NCBI GenBank assembly: GCA_028681275.1
Contig: JAQUIV010000004.1
Location: 1-41,416 of the forward strand
Direction of reading: 5' to 3'
Length of the DNA stretch: 41,416 bases
Source: Aliarcobacter sp.
GTDB taxonomy: Bacteria; Campylobacterota; Campylobacteria; Campylobacterales; Arcobacteraceae
Positions 1 to 9,182 of the stretch are shown piece after piece. A program made the position numbers and the translations under genes. Under the pieces are notes generated by a model. That model saw only the letters and a program-made list of their open reading frames with translations. It did no database searches and had not been told where the DNA came from. The number at the start of each line of letters is the position of its first letter. Position 1 is the first letter of the stretch.

Positions 1-12
1 GTATTTCCAATA

Positions 13-345
13 TCACATAAAATCAACTCTAACACTCCAATCATTTTGTTTTAAATACTCTTTTGCTTTTGAGCATAATGGACTACTTATTAATAACTCT
101 TTTTTCTTAAAATTATGGTCTAAATAACTTGAAAGTTTTTCACAAAGTTCCATTAAATCATCGGCATTTTTTCGTATAAATCTACTTTTAGAATCAACAA
201 TAAATATTGCATAAAATTTTGAATCAATTGTTGTTGCTGCATAAATATCTATTTTTTTTCTTGAATCTAACTCTTTTGGAGTTATTTGTTTAATCTGCTT
301 AAAAAGTATATTTTTATTTGTGTAATATGTTGTTAGTTTTTTCAA
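13..345 (-). CDS. Hypothetical protein, 110 aa
   Basis: I do not recognise a family. The product is small, basic and soluble, with no signal peptide or membrane segment. It starts with a Lys-rich N-terminus, has a hydrophobic core around residues 42-51 (FYAIFIVDSK), and ends with a predicted helix and short strand (SVRVDFM). The start is a TTG at 345-343. It is preceded on the minus strand by AAAGG at 357-353 with a 7-base gap, which supports this start although no ATG lies there. The gene is divergent from the yjjP/yjjB exporter pair. The intergenic region of about 107 bases is very AT-rich and probably holds promoters for both directions. Composition matches its neighbours. A real gene is likely from the ribosome binding site and uninterrupted frame, but the function is unknown. 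Confidence 0.6.
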   Translation of the reverse strand: MKKLTTYYTNKNILFKQIKQITPKELDSRKKIDIYAATTIDSKFYAIFIVDSKSRFIRKNADDLMELCEKLSSYLDHNFKKKELLISSPLCSKAKEYLKQNDWSVRVDFM

Positions 346-415
346 TTTCTTACCTTTGTATAAATATTATATCAAATATAGGCTTTTTTCTATTATTTTT
401 TATTACTTATTAGGC

Positions 416-421
416 TATAAT
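416..421 (+). promoter_or_regulatory. Putative -10 box upstream of yjjP
   Basis: A perfect TATAAT lies 31 bases before the yjjP ATG, in a T-rich region. There is no clear -35 hexamer, which is usual for vegetative promoters of Campylobacterota. No good Shine-Dalgarno sequence stands before the ATG at 453. Confidence 0.35.
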
Positions 422-452
422 CCAAAAAAATTAATTATAAAAATAAAGTAAA

Positions 453-1226
453 ATGAAAGACTTAAATTATCAAAAACAATCACTAATCACAAGAACTATT
501 ATCAAATCTGCTGTTTTAATGTCAGAATTTGGAGCAGAATCTATTTTAATTGAACAAACAGCCCAAAGACTTGGAAAAGCTTTGGGAATTGATTCTGTTG
601 AAATATCTTTAATTCCATCTGCAATAGTTTTAACAACACTTCACGATAACCAATGTGTTACAACAACAAGAAGAGTTCATCACAAACCCATAAATATGTC
701 AATCGTTTGTGAAATTCAAAAAATAGTAATAAATATTGAAAAACAAAAGTACGATGTAAACTATTTGGTAAAAGCTTTAAAAGATATTGAGCCAAACTAC
801 TATAATAGATGGCTTGTTGTTTTTATGGTTGGACTTGCTTGTGCTTCATTTGCTTATTTACAAGGAAGTGATTGGAGTGCATTTTTTATAACATTTATGG
901 CTTCTTCAACTGCTATGTTTGTTAGACAAGAGTTAGCAAAACGAAGATTTGTTTTGATTATCACTTTTGGAGTCACTGCATTTACAGCAACATTAATTGC
1001 AAGTATTTCCCAACTAAATGGTATTAGTTCAACACCAAATATTGCCCTTGCCTCAAGTGTTTTATTATTAGCACCGGGGTTTTCTTTTGTAAACTCATTT
1101 TTAGATGCCCTAAAAGGTTATTTAATGATGGGATGGGGGCGTTGGATGGAGGGAATTTTACTAACAATTGCCACATCAATGGGAATAATTATAGCTATGG
1201 CTATTTTAAATATAAAGGGTTGGTAA
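453..1226 (+). CDS. yjjP: ThrE/YjjP-type exporter, large subunit
   Basis: This is the larger half of a split ThrE-family exporter (DUF1212 / Pfam ThrE). Related proteins export threonine and serine; E. coli YjjP-YjjB has been linked to succinate export. The substrate here is unknown. Length is 257 aa, close to E. coli YjjP. The N-terminal ~110 residues are soluble and carry the family's early block (LMSEFGAES, residues 22-30) and the stretch VTTTRRVHHKPIN around 69-81. Residues from about 119 on contain roughly five hydrophobic segments, ending at IIIAMAILNIKGW. The stop codon is directly followed by the yjjB ATG, so the two are translated together as one inner-membrane transporter. Family assignment is firm; substrate is not. 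Confidence 0.85.
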   Translation: MKDLNYQKQSLITRTIIKSAVLMSEFGAESILIEQTAQRLGKALGIDSVEISLIPSAIVLTTLHDNQCVTTTRRVHHKPINMSIVCEIQKIVINIEKQKYDVNYLVKALKDIEPNYYNRWLVVFMVGLACASFAYLQGSDWSAFFITFMASSTAMFVRQELAKRRFVLIITFGVTAFTATLIASISQLNGISSTPNIALASSVLLLAPGFSFVNSFLDALKGYLMMGWGRWMEGILLTIATSMGIIIAMAILNIKGW

Positions 1227-1697
1227 ATGAGCAGTTTAATAATTAATTTGCTTGTTGAATCAATATTTGCAAGTGTCGCTTCTGTTGGTTTTGCTATGGT
1301 TTTTAATGTTCCAAAACATACTTTAATTTATTGTGCAGTTGGTGGAGCAATTACCTATATAACAAGAACTATTTTTTTACATTTAGGACTAGGTATTGAG
1401 ATTTCAACATTTTTAGCTTCAACTATTATAGGAATCATTGCTTTATATTGGTCAAGAAAATATCTGATTCCAAGACCTGTTTATACTGTTGCTTCAATTA
1501 TTCCAATGATTCCAGGAACTTTTGCTTTTGCTGCAATGATAAGTTTGGTTGATATGAATTCTCATGGAGTAACACCTGAATTAATTGAGATGTTTATTGA
1601 AAATGGATTAAAAGCTGTATCTATTTTGGGAGCTATTAGTTTTGGTCTTGCTTTACCATCACTTTATTTTATGAGATTAAATCGACCAGTTATTTAA
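1227..1697 (+). CDS. yjjB: ThrE/YjjB-type exporter, small subunit
   Basis: This is the small membrane half of the split ThrE-type exporter (ThrE_2 / DUF3815), 156 aa, matching the usual YjjB length. Four or five hydrophobic helices cover nearly the whole chain. The family's PxxPGT-like signature is visible as MIPMIPGTFAF near residues 92-102. It begins at the base after the yjjP stop, with no spacer, so translational coupling and a 1:1 complex are expected. The gene ends in a hairpin shared with the convergent ubiD gene. By family knowledge it builds the channel together with the membrane part of YjjP. Exported substrate (amino acid or dicarboxylate) cannot be read from the sequence. Confidence 0.85.
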   Translation: MSSLIINLLVESIFASVASVGFAMVFNVPKHTLIYCAVGGAITYITRTIFLHLGLGIEISTFLASTIIGIIALYWSRKYLIPRPVYTVASIIPMIPGTFAFAAMISLVDMNSHGVTPELIEMFIENGLKAVSILGAISFGLALPSLYFMRLNRPVI

Positions 1698-1724
1698 AAA
1701 AGAGAAGAATTTCTCCTCTTTTTT
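1696..1724. terminator. Bidirectional intrinsic terminator between yjjB and ubiD
   Basis: An AAAAAAGAG arm (1696-1704) pairs with CTCTTTTTT (1716-1724), with three more base pairs inside after one mismatch. The A-run on one side and T-run on the other let it work for both convergent genes. It overlaps both stop codons. Confidence 0.75.
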
Positions 1725-3534
1725 ATAAATAGAATTTTTTTATAAATTCATCACTTACATCAATAATTTTTCTTTGTCTTAAAGACTCAATAACCTCTTT
1801 TGTACAATCAACATCATCAGGCCATCTTCGTTTGAAATTATCATGGGCATTTTTATCAGTTGCATCTAAACACATAGTGTGTCCATCTATAAATAAATCT
1901 CTATTTGAATCTATATTATTACAAACTCTCCAAACAAGCATATATTCATTTGTTACATCATTTTTTGCACTATCTACAATAATTAAAATTTTAATATGTT
2001 CAAATAATGGTTTTAACTCTTCAAATAGATATTTTTGATTTCTTGTTTTTTCTACACTAATTACAGTAATTGGATTTTTTGTATCAAGGAAATATTGTTT
2101 TAAAGTTTTTATTTCACTTGAAATATTTTGCATTTTAGATAACAACAGCTCATCATCTAAAAGTGTAATTCCTAACTCGTCTATTTCATCACCCGTACAA
2201 TCAAGTCCTAGTTTTCCACCAACTGCAAATTTTGGACTTGAATGGTCAAGGGCATCAACAACACCTTTCGAGATTAACATATCTTCAACATTTATTCTGT
2301 TTAAAATATGTTTTATAACCGCTTGGTGATTTGTTAAATCTGGTGCGTCTTCATTTACAAAAATTGCGTGTTTAACAAAACTCATTTGTCCAACTCCCCA
2401 AAATGCATGCATCATCTGGCTTGCGTGACCTGGATATAAAGTTTTTATTTTTGCCATAATAAGATTGTGAAAAACCCCATTTTCAGGCATATAATAATCA
2501 ATTAAATCAGGAGCAGTTGTTTTTAAAAGTGGTAAAAATATTCTCTCAGTTGCGTGTCCCATATATTTATCTTCTAAAGGTGGTTTTCCAACAACTGTTG
2601 CTAAAAATGTAGGTTTTGCTTTACTTGTAATTGCAGTTATTTCCATAAATGGATACTCTTCTTCAAGTGTGTAATAACCAGTATGGTCTCCAAATGGTCC
2701 CTCAATTCTTATTTTTGATGGGTCTACAAAACCTTCAATAATAAAATCATTATCTTTTGGAACATAAATATCATTTGTAATTGATTTTACAAGTTCAGCA
2801 TTTTTATTTTTTACAAAACCATAAAGCATAAGCTCAAAAATTCCTATTGGAAGTGGTGCTTGTCCACACCAAATATACATAGGATCCCCACCAATTCCTA
2901 TACTTACTGGCATTTTTTTACCAGCTTTTTTATATTCATGGAAGAAGTGATTTGAGTCTTTATGAATTTGCCAATGAAGTCCTAAAGTGTTATCAGAATA
3001 AACTTGAAGTCTATACATTCCAAGATTTTTTAATTCTCCATTTAAAGAAGTTGTGTAAACTTGCCCCATTGTAATAAATGGACCACCATCTTGTTCCCAA
3101 GTTGTAAGAATTGGTAAATCAGAAAGTTTTGCATCAGAGCCTAATTTTATGATTTGTTGGCACTCACCTTTTCCTTTTAATTTTTTGGGAATTGTATTTT
3201 TAAGTGCAAAAAGTTTTCCAAAAGTTGAAAGTTTTTCACTAAAAGTTGTTGGTGGTTTCATTTTTAATAAAGACTCTATTTCTCGCCCTATTTTATCCCC
3301 ATCACCAATAAAAAGTTCAACTGCTTTTTCGTTACAAAATACATTCATTAAAACTGGGATATCAAATTTTTTATTGTTTTTCTTATCAACTGGATTTGTA
3401 AATAAAATTGCTTTTGAGTTTTCTGTTTTAACTTCAATATAGGCAATATGTGGGATTTCTAAATAAATATCAAGTTCATCATCAATAATTTTTAGTAAAT
3501 CATGTTTTTTTAATAGTTCTATGGCTTCTTTCAT
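1723..3534 (-). CDS. ubiD: UbiD-family decarboxylase (menaquinone biosynthesis)
   Basis: This is a prenylated-FMN-dependent decarboxylase of the UbiD family. At 603 aa it is longer than E. coli UbiD (497 aa) and fits the ~600-residue class annotated as menaquinone biosynthesis decarboxylase in Campylobacterota, which make menaquinone by the futalosine route. The active-site block EGPFGDHTGYYT, with its conserved Glu, lies near residue 280, and the earlier block ITMGQVYTTS near residue 155 fits the family. The start is supported by GAGGGA a few bases upstream on the minus strand. It stands alone, divergent from the C-S lyase gene and convergent with yjjB. By inference the product supports the menaquinone pool used by complex I and FrdCAB further along the window. 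The exact substrate is not proven. Confidence 0.88.
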   Translation of the reverse strand: MKEAIELLKKHDLLKIIDDELDIYLEIPHIAYIEVKTENSKAILFTNPVDKKNNKKFDIPVLMNVFCNEKAVELFIGDGDKIGREIESLLKMKPPTTFSEKLSTFGKLFALKNTIPKKLKGKGECQQIIKLGSDAKLSDLPILTTWEQDGGPFITMGQVYTTSLNGELKNLGMYRLQVYSDNTLGLHWQIHKDSNHFFHEYKKAGKKMPVSIGIGGDPMYIWCGQAPLPIGIFELMLYGFVKNKNAELVKSITNDIYVPKDNDFIIEGFVDPSKIRIEGPFGDHTGYYTLEEEYPFMEITAITSKAKPTFLATVVGKPPLEDKYMGHATERIFLPLLKTTAPDLIDYYMPENGVFHNLIMAKIKTLYPGHASQMMHAFWGVGQMSFVKHAIFVNEDAPDLTNHQAVIKHILNRINVEDMLISKGVVDALDHSSPKFAVGGKLGLDCTGDEIDELGITLLDDELLLSKMQNISSEIKTLKQYFLDTKNPITVISVEKTRNQKYLFEELKPLFEHIKILIIVDSAKNDVTNEYMLVWRVCNNIDSNRDLFIDGHTMCLDATDKNAHDNFKRRWPDDVDCTKEVIESLRQRKIIDVSDEFIKKFYL

Positions 3535-3626
3535 TTTTCCCTCAAAGTATACCTCTAATAAGGTAATTAGTATAAATCTTATATCATTTTATCAATAAAA
3601 AATAGTTTATAATAGAGGTTTTGAAT

Positions 3627-4799
3627 ATGCTTAATAATGTTGAATACAATTTTGATGAAGAGATTAATAGAAAAAATACAAATTGCGCAAAATATGATGG
3701 TTTAAAAAAATATTTTGGATACGAGGATTTAAATCCACTTTGGGTTGCTGATATGGATTTTAAAACTCCCTCTTTTATAAATGATGCCATAATAAATGCG
3801 GCTAAAAACTCACTTTATGGATATAGCATCGATAGTGATGAAATTTATCAATCAATAATAAACTGGCAAAACACTCAACATAACTGGCAAATAAATAAAG
3901 AAGATATTTATATGATAAATGGCGTAGTTCCAGCTTATAGTGCTTGTATTGAAGCCTTTAGTGAAGAAAATGATGAAGTAATCGTTCAAACACCTATTTA
4001 TCCACCACTTTTTAAATGTGTAACTGCAAATAATAGAAAAGTAGTTGTAAATGAACTAAAAAAAGATGAAAATGGTTATTACACTATGGATTTAGAAGAT
4101 TTAGAAAAAAAAATCACTCCTAAAACAAAAATTCTAGCTTTATGTTCACCACACAATCCAGTTGGTCGAGTTTGGAGCAAAGAAGAACTAGAAAAACTTG
4201 CAAATATCTGTATCAAACACAACATTATAATAGTTTCAGACGAAATTCACTCAGATATTACATTCAAAAAATTCACTCCACTAGCTTCCATTTCAAAAGA
4301 GATTGCAAATCAAACAATTACTTTAAACAGTGCTGGAAAAACTTTTAATATTGCTGGATTAAATAGTGCATATGCCATTAGTAAAAATCAAGATTTATTA
4401 AATAAATTCAAAAAAGTAGCTCAAAAAAGAGAGATTCAATCAATAAACTTTTTTGGATATATAGCAACAAAAGCCGCTTATGATAATGGAGCTAAATTTG
4501 TAGAAGAATTAAAAAAATATCTTTTATCTAATATAGAGTTTACAAAAAATTATTTTGAAAAAAATGGTATAAAAATAAATTTCTTTTTTCCAGAAGCAAC
4601 CTACCTTTTATGGCTTGATTTCTCTAATTTCAACCTTTCTCATAATGAAATTAAAAATAAATTATTAATTGGAGCAAAATTAGCTTTAAATGATGGTGTT
4701 TCTTTTGGTAGCAATGGAAATAAATACTTTAGACTAAATCTTGCACTTAGTCAAAAAGCCCTAGAAATAGCATTAAATCAGTTATCTAAAGAGTTTTAA
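3627..4799 (+). CDS. MalY/PatB-type PLP-dependent C-S lyase
   Basis: This is a fold-type I PLP enzyme of the MalY/PatB group (cystathionine beta-lyase / cysteine-S-conjugate beta-lyase), cytosolic. It would cleave cystathionine or similar thioethers to a thiol, pyruvate and ammonia. The N-terminal signature NPLWVADMDFKTP, the cofactor-binding DEIHSD and the Schiff-base lysine in NSAGKTFNIAGLNSA (Lys238 from this start) are all visible. Length of 390 aa is normal. The frame is also open from a TTG at 3621, but AGAGG at 3614-3618 lies 8 bases before the ATG at 3627 and only 2 before the TTG, so the ATG is chosen. A TATAAT at 3608-3613 is very close to the start. Biosynthetic versus salvage role cannot be decided from sequence. 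Confidence 0.85.
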   Translation: MLNNVEYNFDEEINRKNTNCAKYDGLKKYFGYEDLNPLWVADMDFKTPSFINDAIINAAKNSLYGYSIDSDEIYQSIINWQNTQHNWQINKEDIYMINGVVPAYSACIEAFSEENDEVIVQTPIYPPLFKCVTANNRKVVVNELKKDENGYYTMDLEDLEKKITPKTKILALCSPHNPVGRVWSKEELEKLANICIKHNIIIVSDEIHSDITFKKFTPLASISKEIANQTITLNSAGKTFNIAGLNSAYAISKNQDLLNKFKKVAQKREIQSINFFGYIATKAAYDNGAKFVEELKKYLLSNIEFTKNYFEKNGIKINFFFPEATYLLWLDFSNFNLSHNEIKNKLLIGAKLALNDGVSFGSNGNKYFRLNLALSQKALEIALNQLSKEF

Positions 4800-4850
4800 T
4801 AGCAAAGAAATAGCAAAGTATTACATTTTTTCTCACTATATAGATTAATG

Positions 4851-4878
4851 TTTGCAAATATCAGAAAAACTTTATAAT
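4851..4878 (+). promoter_or_regulatory. Putative promoter of the nuo-gltA operon
   Basis: TTTGCA (4851-4856) and a perfect TATAAT (4873-4878) are separated by 16 bases, in the 132-base gap before nuoA. A second TACAAT (4895-4900) is a weaker alternative. This is the only clear gap upstream of a 14.5-kb run of same-strand genes. Expected leader is about 45 bases. Confidence 0.5.
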
Positions 4879-4931
4879 GAACTATAAATTAGTGTACAAT
4901 CACTCAATAATATTAGTAACTAGGGGAAAAA

Positions 4932-5294
4932 ATGTCAACTGAATTAATTCTTGCCTCTACTATTTTTGTATCTATTGGATTTATACTTGTTTGTGTATTT
5001 ATACTAACAAAGTTTATCGGTCCAAAAAATCAAAATTCTGAAATGAAAAACAGTGTGTATGAAAGTGGTGTTACAAATCCCATTGGAACTACAAATATCA
5101 GGTTTTCGGTAAAATTTTATTTAGTTGCTATTTCCTTTTTATTATTTGATGTGGAAATAATTTTTATGTTTCCTTGGGCTATAAATATTTTAGAGTTAGG
5201 TTATTACGGACTTTTCAAAATGTTTATATTTATGGGATTGTTGTTTGCAGGATTAATTTATCTTTATAAGAAAAAGGCATTATCATGGGATTAG
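4932..5294 (+). CDS. nuoA: Complex I subunit A (NuoA)
   Basis: This is a membrane-arm subunit of respiratory complex I, 120 aa with three transmembrane helices (about residues 8-27, 62-84 and 90-112). The family motif with YESG is visible ([11 protein letters not shown]), as is the conserved acidic block [15 protein letters not shown] in helix 2. AGGGGA lies just before the ATG. It is the first gene of the nuo operon. Its last ten bases overlap the start of nuoB, as in many nuo operons. Confidence 0.95.
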   Translation: MSTELILASTIFVSIGFILVCVFILTKFIGPKNQNSEMKNSVYESGVTNPIGTTNIRFSVKFYLVAISFLLFDVEIIFMFPWAINILELGYYGLFKMFIFMGLLFAGLIYLYKKKALSWD

Positions 5295-5800
5295 GAGTTT
5301 CTACTAATTTAGAAAATTCTATTGTTACAACAAGACTCGACCATGCTGTAAATTGGGGAAGAACATATTCTTTATGGCCAATGGTATTTGGAACAGCTTG
5401 TTGTGCAATTGAATTTATGGCAGCAGCTGGTTCAAGATATGACTTATCAAGATTTGGTGCTGAAGTTGTAAGATTTTCACCAAGACAAGCTGACTTAATG
5501 ATAGTTGCTGGAACAATTTCATATAAACAAGCACCTATTTTAAAAAAAATCTATGAACAAATGTGTGAACCTAAATGGGTTATTTCTATGGGTGCATGTG
5601 CTTGTTCAGGTGGATTTTATGATAACTATACAACTCTTCAAGGAATTGACCAAATTATTCCAGTAGATGAGTATATCGCAGGTTGTCCTCCAAGACCAGA
5701 AGCTATCCTTGATGCAATTATGAGAATTCAAGAAAAAGTGAATAACGAATCTATGAAAACTAATAGAATCAAAGACTTCAAAGGAATCTTAGATGCTTAA
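5285..5800 (+). CDS. nuoB: Complex I subunit B (NuoB), cluster N2
   Basis: This connecting subunit holds the terminal [4Fe-4S] cluster N2, which hands electrons to the quinone. All four ligands are present: the tandem Cys39-Cys40 in [12 protein letters not shown], Cys105 in GACACSGG and Cys134 in AGCPPRPEA. Their spacing is the same as in E. coli NuoB. Length is 171 aa, with a short N-terminus. The ATG lies inside the end of nuoA, and the last bases overlap the start of nuoCD, so the three are translationally coupled. Nothing is unusual. Confidence 0.96.
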   Translation: MGLGVSTNLENSIVTTRLDHAVNWGRTYSLWPMVFGTACCAIEFMAAAGSRYDLSRFGAEVVRFSPRQADLMIVAGTISYKQAPILKKIYEQMCEPKWVISMGACACSGGFYDNYTTLQGIDQIIPVDEYIAGCPPRPEAILDAIMRIQEKVNNESMKTNRIKDFKGILDA

Positions 5801-7427
5801 ATGTGATTTATTAATTGATTCAAAAGATATAAAATCTACTATTTCTAAATTAAAAAATGAAGATGATTATTCGATTTTATTAGATGTTACGGTTATTGAT
5901 TATTTAAAATTTCCAGATATTACTCCATCGAGATTTGCAGTTGTTTATATTTTAAGAAATACTTCATTTAAAAAACAAATTTCTGTAAAAGCTTATATAG
6001 ATGATAATACATTAGAAGTTGATTCTTTAACTCCTTTTTATGATGCTGCAAATTGGGCAGAAAGAGAAGCATATGACCAATATGGAATAAAATTTAAAGG
6101 TCATCCAAATTTAAAAAGAGTTTTAAATCATCACCAATTTGTAGGGCATCCTTTAAGAAAAGATTATGAAATCACAAGAGGTCAAATCTGTACTTCTTCA
6201 GAAGATTTAATGGATGAAATGAACCCTTTATTAAAACAAAAAGGTTATTCGCCTGAAGATATAAATGATTTAATGCTTTTAAATGTAGGACCATCACATC
6301 CAGCATCACATGGAACAATAAGAAATTTTATGGCTCTTGAGGGTGAAACAATCACTGCTTGTGTGACCGAAATTGGTTATTTACATAGAGGATTTGAAAA
6401 ATCTTGTGAAAATCACACTTATTCTCAAATCATTCCTTATACAGATAGATTAAATTATTGTAGTGCAATTTTAAATAATATTGGTTATTCAAAAGCTGTT
6501 GAAGAGATGTTAAATATTAACATCACACCACGTGCAAAAATGATAAGAATAGTTATTGGTGAGTTAAGCAGAATTATCGACCACTTAGTTTGTAATGCTG
6601 CAAATATGGTAGATTTAGGTGGACTTACAAACTTTTGGTATCTATTTGCACCAAGGGATAAAGCTTACGATTTATTATCAAAATTAACAGGGGCAAGACT
6701 TACAAATACTTACACTAGAATTGGTGGATTAGAGTTTGATTTATATGATGGATTTAGTGAAGATTTAGATGTTATTTTAAAAGATGTTGAAGTAGCTATA
6801 GATGATGCTTTGTCTTTAATTGCACACAATAAAATCTTCTTAGATAGAACTCAAGATGTTGGAGTTATAAAAGCAGATTTTGCAATACAAAATGGAATAT
6901 CAGGACCAAATTTAAGAGCAGCTGGTGTTGCCCATGATTTAAGAAAAGACAAACCTTATTATGGTTACGAAAACTTTGATTTTGACCTTGTTATTGGAAG
7001 TCATGGAGATATTTATGACAGAATGATGTGTAGATTTGAAGAGATAAAACAATCTATAAAAATCATAAAACAAGCTATGAAAAATCTTCCTGATGGAGCT
7101 ATAAATGTTTATGCTCCAGGAGTAATACTGCCATCAAAAAAAGATGTTTATGGAAATATTGAGGGTTTAATGAATCAATTTAAACTTACTTTTGAGGGAA
7201 TTAAAGTTCCAAAAGGCGAATATTATTCATCAACAGAAGCAGCAAATGGAGAATTAGGATTTTTTATAGTAAGTGATGGAAGTGGAAAACCTTACAAGGT
7301 TAAATGTAGACCTCCATGTTTTTATACACTTGCAGCATTTTCAAAAATTGTTGAAGGTGGAATGTTAGCAGATGCTGTTGTTACAATGGCTAGTTTAAAT
7401 TTTATTGCAGGGGAGTTTGACAGATAA
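5793..7427 (+). CDS. nuoCD: Fused complex I subunits C and D (NuoCD)
   Basis: This is one 544-aa chain carrying NuoC (about residues 1-155) and NuoD (about 160-544). NuoC is recognised by [11 protein letters not shown] (88-98) and HPLRKDYEI (119-127). NuoD is recognised by [13 protein letters not shown] (165-177), whose His and following residues form part of the quinone cavity, and by the C-terminal GEFDR. Fusion also occurs in E. coli and relatives. The linker (about 128-160) is hydrophilic. It overlaps nuoB by 8 bases, and its stop overlaps the nuoE start by one base. Its role is to build the quinone-binding chamber with NuoB. Confidence 0.95.
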   Translation: MLKCDLLIDSKDIKSTISKLKNEDDYSILLDVTVIDYLKFPDITPSRFAVVYILRNTSFKKQISVKAYIDDNTLEVDSLTPFYDAANWAEREAYDQYGIKFKGHPNLKRVLNHHQFVGHPLRKDYEITRGQICTSSEDLMDEMNPLLKQKGYSPEDINDLMLLNVGPSHPASHGTIRNFMALEGETITACVTEIGYLHRGFEKSCENHTYSQIIPYTDRLNYCSAILNNIGYSKAVEEMLNINITPRAKMIRIVIGELSRIIDHLVCNAANMVDLGGLTNFWYLFAPRDKAYDLLSKLTGARLTNTYTRIGGLEFDLYDGFSEDLDVILKDVEVAIDDALSLIAHNKIFLDRTQDVGVIKADFAIQNGISGPNLRAAGVAHDLRKDKPYYGYENFDFDLVIGSHGDIYDRMMCRFEEIKQSIKIIKQAMKNLPDGAINVYAPGVILPSKKDVYGNIEGLMNQFKLTFEGIKVPKGEYYSSTEAANGELGFFIVSDGSGKPYKVKCRPPCFYTLAAFSKIVEGGMLADAVVTMASLNFIAGEFDR

Positions 7428-7906
7428 TGAATAGTTTTAAATATACCCCTGAAAATGAAATAAAATTTCAAGAATATGTGAGTAGATACCCTAAAATAGA
7501 CTCTTGTATGTTACCAGCTTTATGGTTAGTTCAAGAACAAGAGGGATGGGTAAGTCCAGAAGCCATGATTTATGTGGCAGAAAAACTTGGAAAAACTCCA
7601 ATTCAAGTATATGAAGTTGCAACTTTTTATACTATGTTTAATTTAAAACCAATAGGAAAATATCATATTGAATTATGTAAAACTCTTTCTTGTAAATTAT
7701 GTGGTTCACAAAAAATAAAAGATTACATAAAACAAACTATTGGTATTGAAACTGGACAAACAAGTGAAGATGGTTTATTTCATTTAAGTGAAGTTGAATG
7801 TATGGGAGCTTGTGGTGGAGCACCTATGTTTGCATTAAATGGTGTTTATCATGAAAAATTAACTATTGAAAAAGTAAATGAATTAATTGAGGAGTGTAAA
7901 AAATGA
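7427..7906 (+). CDS. nuoE: Complex I subunit E (NuoE), [2Fe-2S] thioredoxin-like
   Basis: This is the 159-aa input-module subunit with a thioredoxin-like fold and the [2Fe-2S] cluster N1a. The four ligands are Cys84 and Cys89 (LCKTLSC) and Cys125 and Cys129 (ECMGACGG), with the normal Cx4C and Cx3C spacing. The helical N-terminus with PALWLVQEQEGWV is typical. The stop overlaps the nuoF ATG. NuoE and NuoF are absent from C. jejuni and H. pylori complex I, where other small proteins take their place, so their presence is a useful taxonomic and functional marker. Confidence 0.94.
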   Translation: MNSFKYTPENEIKFQEYVSRYPKIDSCMLPALWLVQEQEGWVSPEAMIYVAEKLGKTPIQVYEVATFYTMFNLKPIGKYHIELCKTLSCKLCGSQKIKDYIKQTIGIETGQTSEDGLFHLSEVECMGACGGAPMFALNGVYHEKLTIEKVNELIEECKK

Positions 7907-9153
7907 TTACAAAAATCGTAAGTAAAAATTTTGACATTCCAAATTCACATAAGTTAGAAGTTGCTCTTGCAAATGGAAGATACTCTTCAATAGACAAACT
8001 TTTTTCTATGACTCCTGATGAAGTAATTGCTGAAGTTACAAAATCTGGACTTAGAGGAAAAGGTGGTGGTGGAGCTGCTTGTGGACCAAAATGGGAATTA
8101 ATGCCTAAAAATGACCCAAGACCTGCTTTTCTAATTGTTAATGGGGACGAAAGTGAACCTGGAACTTTTAAAGATAGACAAATTTTTCAATATGACCCAC
8201 ATCTTTTAATAGAGGGAATTATCTGCACTTGTTATGCAATAAATGCTCACCATGCTTATATTTATATTAGAGGTGAATATAAGTTTTTTATTGATAGAGT
8301 AAACGAAGCGATAAAAGAAGCCTACGAAAAGAAAATAATTGGTGATAAAATCATGGACAAATATGATTTTAAATTAGATATTACAGTTCACAGAGGTGGT
8401 GGAGCTTATATTTGTGGAGAAAAATCTGCACTTATTGAATCTTTAGAGGGAAAAAGAGGACATCCACGATTAAAACCAGCAGGAAAAGAGTGTGAATGGT
8501 TCTTCGATAATCCAGCAACAGTAAACAATGTAGAGACAATTTCGTCTGTTCCAAACATTGTTGAAAATGGCTCTGAGGGTTATACAAAATATGGAACAGA
8601 AAAATCACCAGGAACAATGTTATTTGCTATTTCAGGACCTGTTAAAAATCCAGGTGTTTACGAAATGGCATACGGAAATAAAATGATTGATTTTCTTAAT
8701 ATTCTTGGTGGAGGAATGTTAGATGGTAAAAAATTAAAAGCAATTATCCCAGGAGGTTCATCTTGTCCTATTTTGACAGCAGATGAAGTTCAAAAGGCAG
8801 TATTAGATTATGAATCTATGTGGGATATTGGTTCAACTTTAGGTACAGGAGGAATGATAGTTATTGATGAAGATACATCTATGGTTGATGTAGCTAAAAA
8901 TTTGATAGAATTTTATCACCATGAGTCTTGCGGTCAATGTACACCTTGTAGAGAGGGTACAGGATGGATAGATAAGATTTTGAAAAAAATCTTAAAAGGT
9001 GATGGATCAATTGAGGATTTAAATACAATACTTGACGTATGTGAAACTATGAATGGTAAAACAGTTTGTGTTTTCGCACCAGCAGTGAAAGATATTATTT
9101 CAAGTATTGTAAAAAAATTCCCTCAAGAATTTAATATATATTTAAAAAACTAA
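7903..9153 (+). CDS. nuoF: Complex I subunit F (NuoF) with altered NADH pocket
   Basis: This is the FMN- and N3-cluster-bearing subunit that normally oxidises NADH, 416 aa against about 445 in E. coli. Cluster N3 ligands Cys343, Cys346, Cys349 (ESCGQCTPCREG) and Cys389 are present. The FMN loop NGDESEPGTFKDR (80-92) is close to normal. The NADH side differs from the family. The glycine-rich loop reads GKGGGGAACG where GRGGAGFxTG is expected, so the adenine-stacking Phe is Ala58. GEET is GEKS, putting Lys174 where E. coli has Glu183. KPPFPA is KPAGKE, so a second adenine-stacking Phe is Gly194. The Lys of that stretch (Lys191) is kept. FMN and Fe-S binding are expected; the electron donor may not be NADH. 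It overlaps nuoE by 4 bases and is followed by gltA after 29 bases. Confidence 0.92.
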   Translation: MITKIVSKNFDIPNSHKLEVALANGRYSSIDKLFSMTPDEVIAEVTKSGLRGKGGGGAACGPKWELMPKNDPRPAFLIVNGDESEPGTFKDRQIFQYDPHLLIEGIICTCYAINAHHAYIYIRGEYKFFIDRVNEAIKEAYEKKIIGDKIMDKYDFKLDITVHRGGGAYICGEKSALIESLEGKRGHPRLKPAGKECEWFFDNPATVNNVETISSVPNIVENGSEGYTKYGTEKSPGTMLFAISGPVKNPGVYEMAYGNKMIDFLNILGGGMLDGKKLKAIIPGGSSCPILTADEVQKAVLDYESMWDIGSTLGTGGMIVIDEDTSMVDVAKNLIEFYHHESCGQCTPCREGTGWIDKILKKILKGDGSIEDLNTILDVCETMNGKTVCVFAPAVKDIISSIVKKFPQEFNIYLKN

Positions 9154-9182
9154 AAATTTAATTTAATAAACAGGAGAAAATT

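Noticed and set aside
3149-3442. Open frame on the plus strand inside ubiD
   Set aside because: It is an antisense shadow of a strong conserved gene with no ribosome binding site. The same holds for similar frames inside nuo, frd and recQ genes.
3621-3626. TTG start of the C-S lyase gene
   Set aside because: The Shine-Dalgarno AGAGG is only 2 bases from it but 8 bases from the ATG at 3627.
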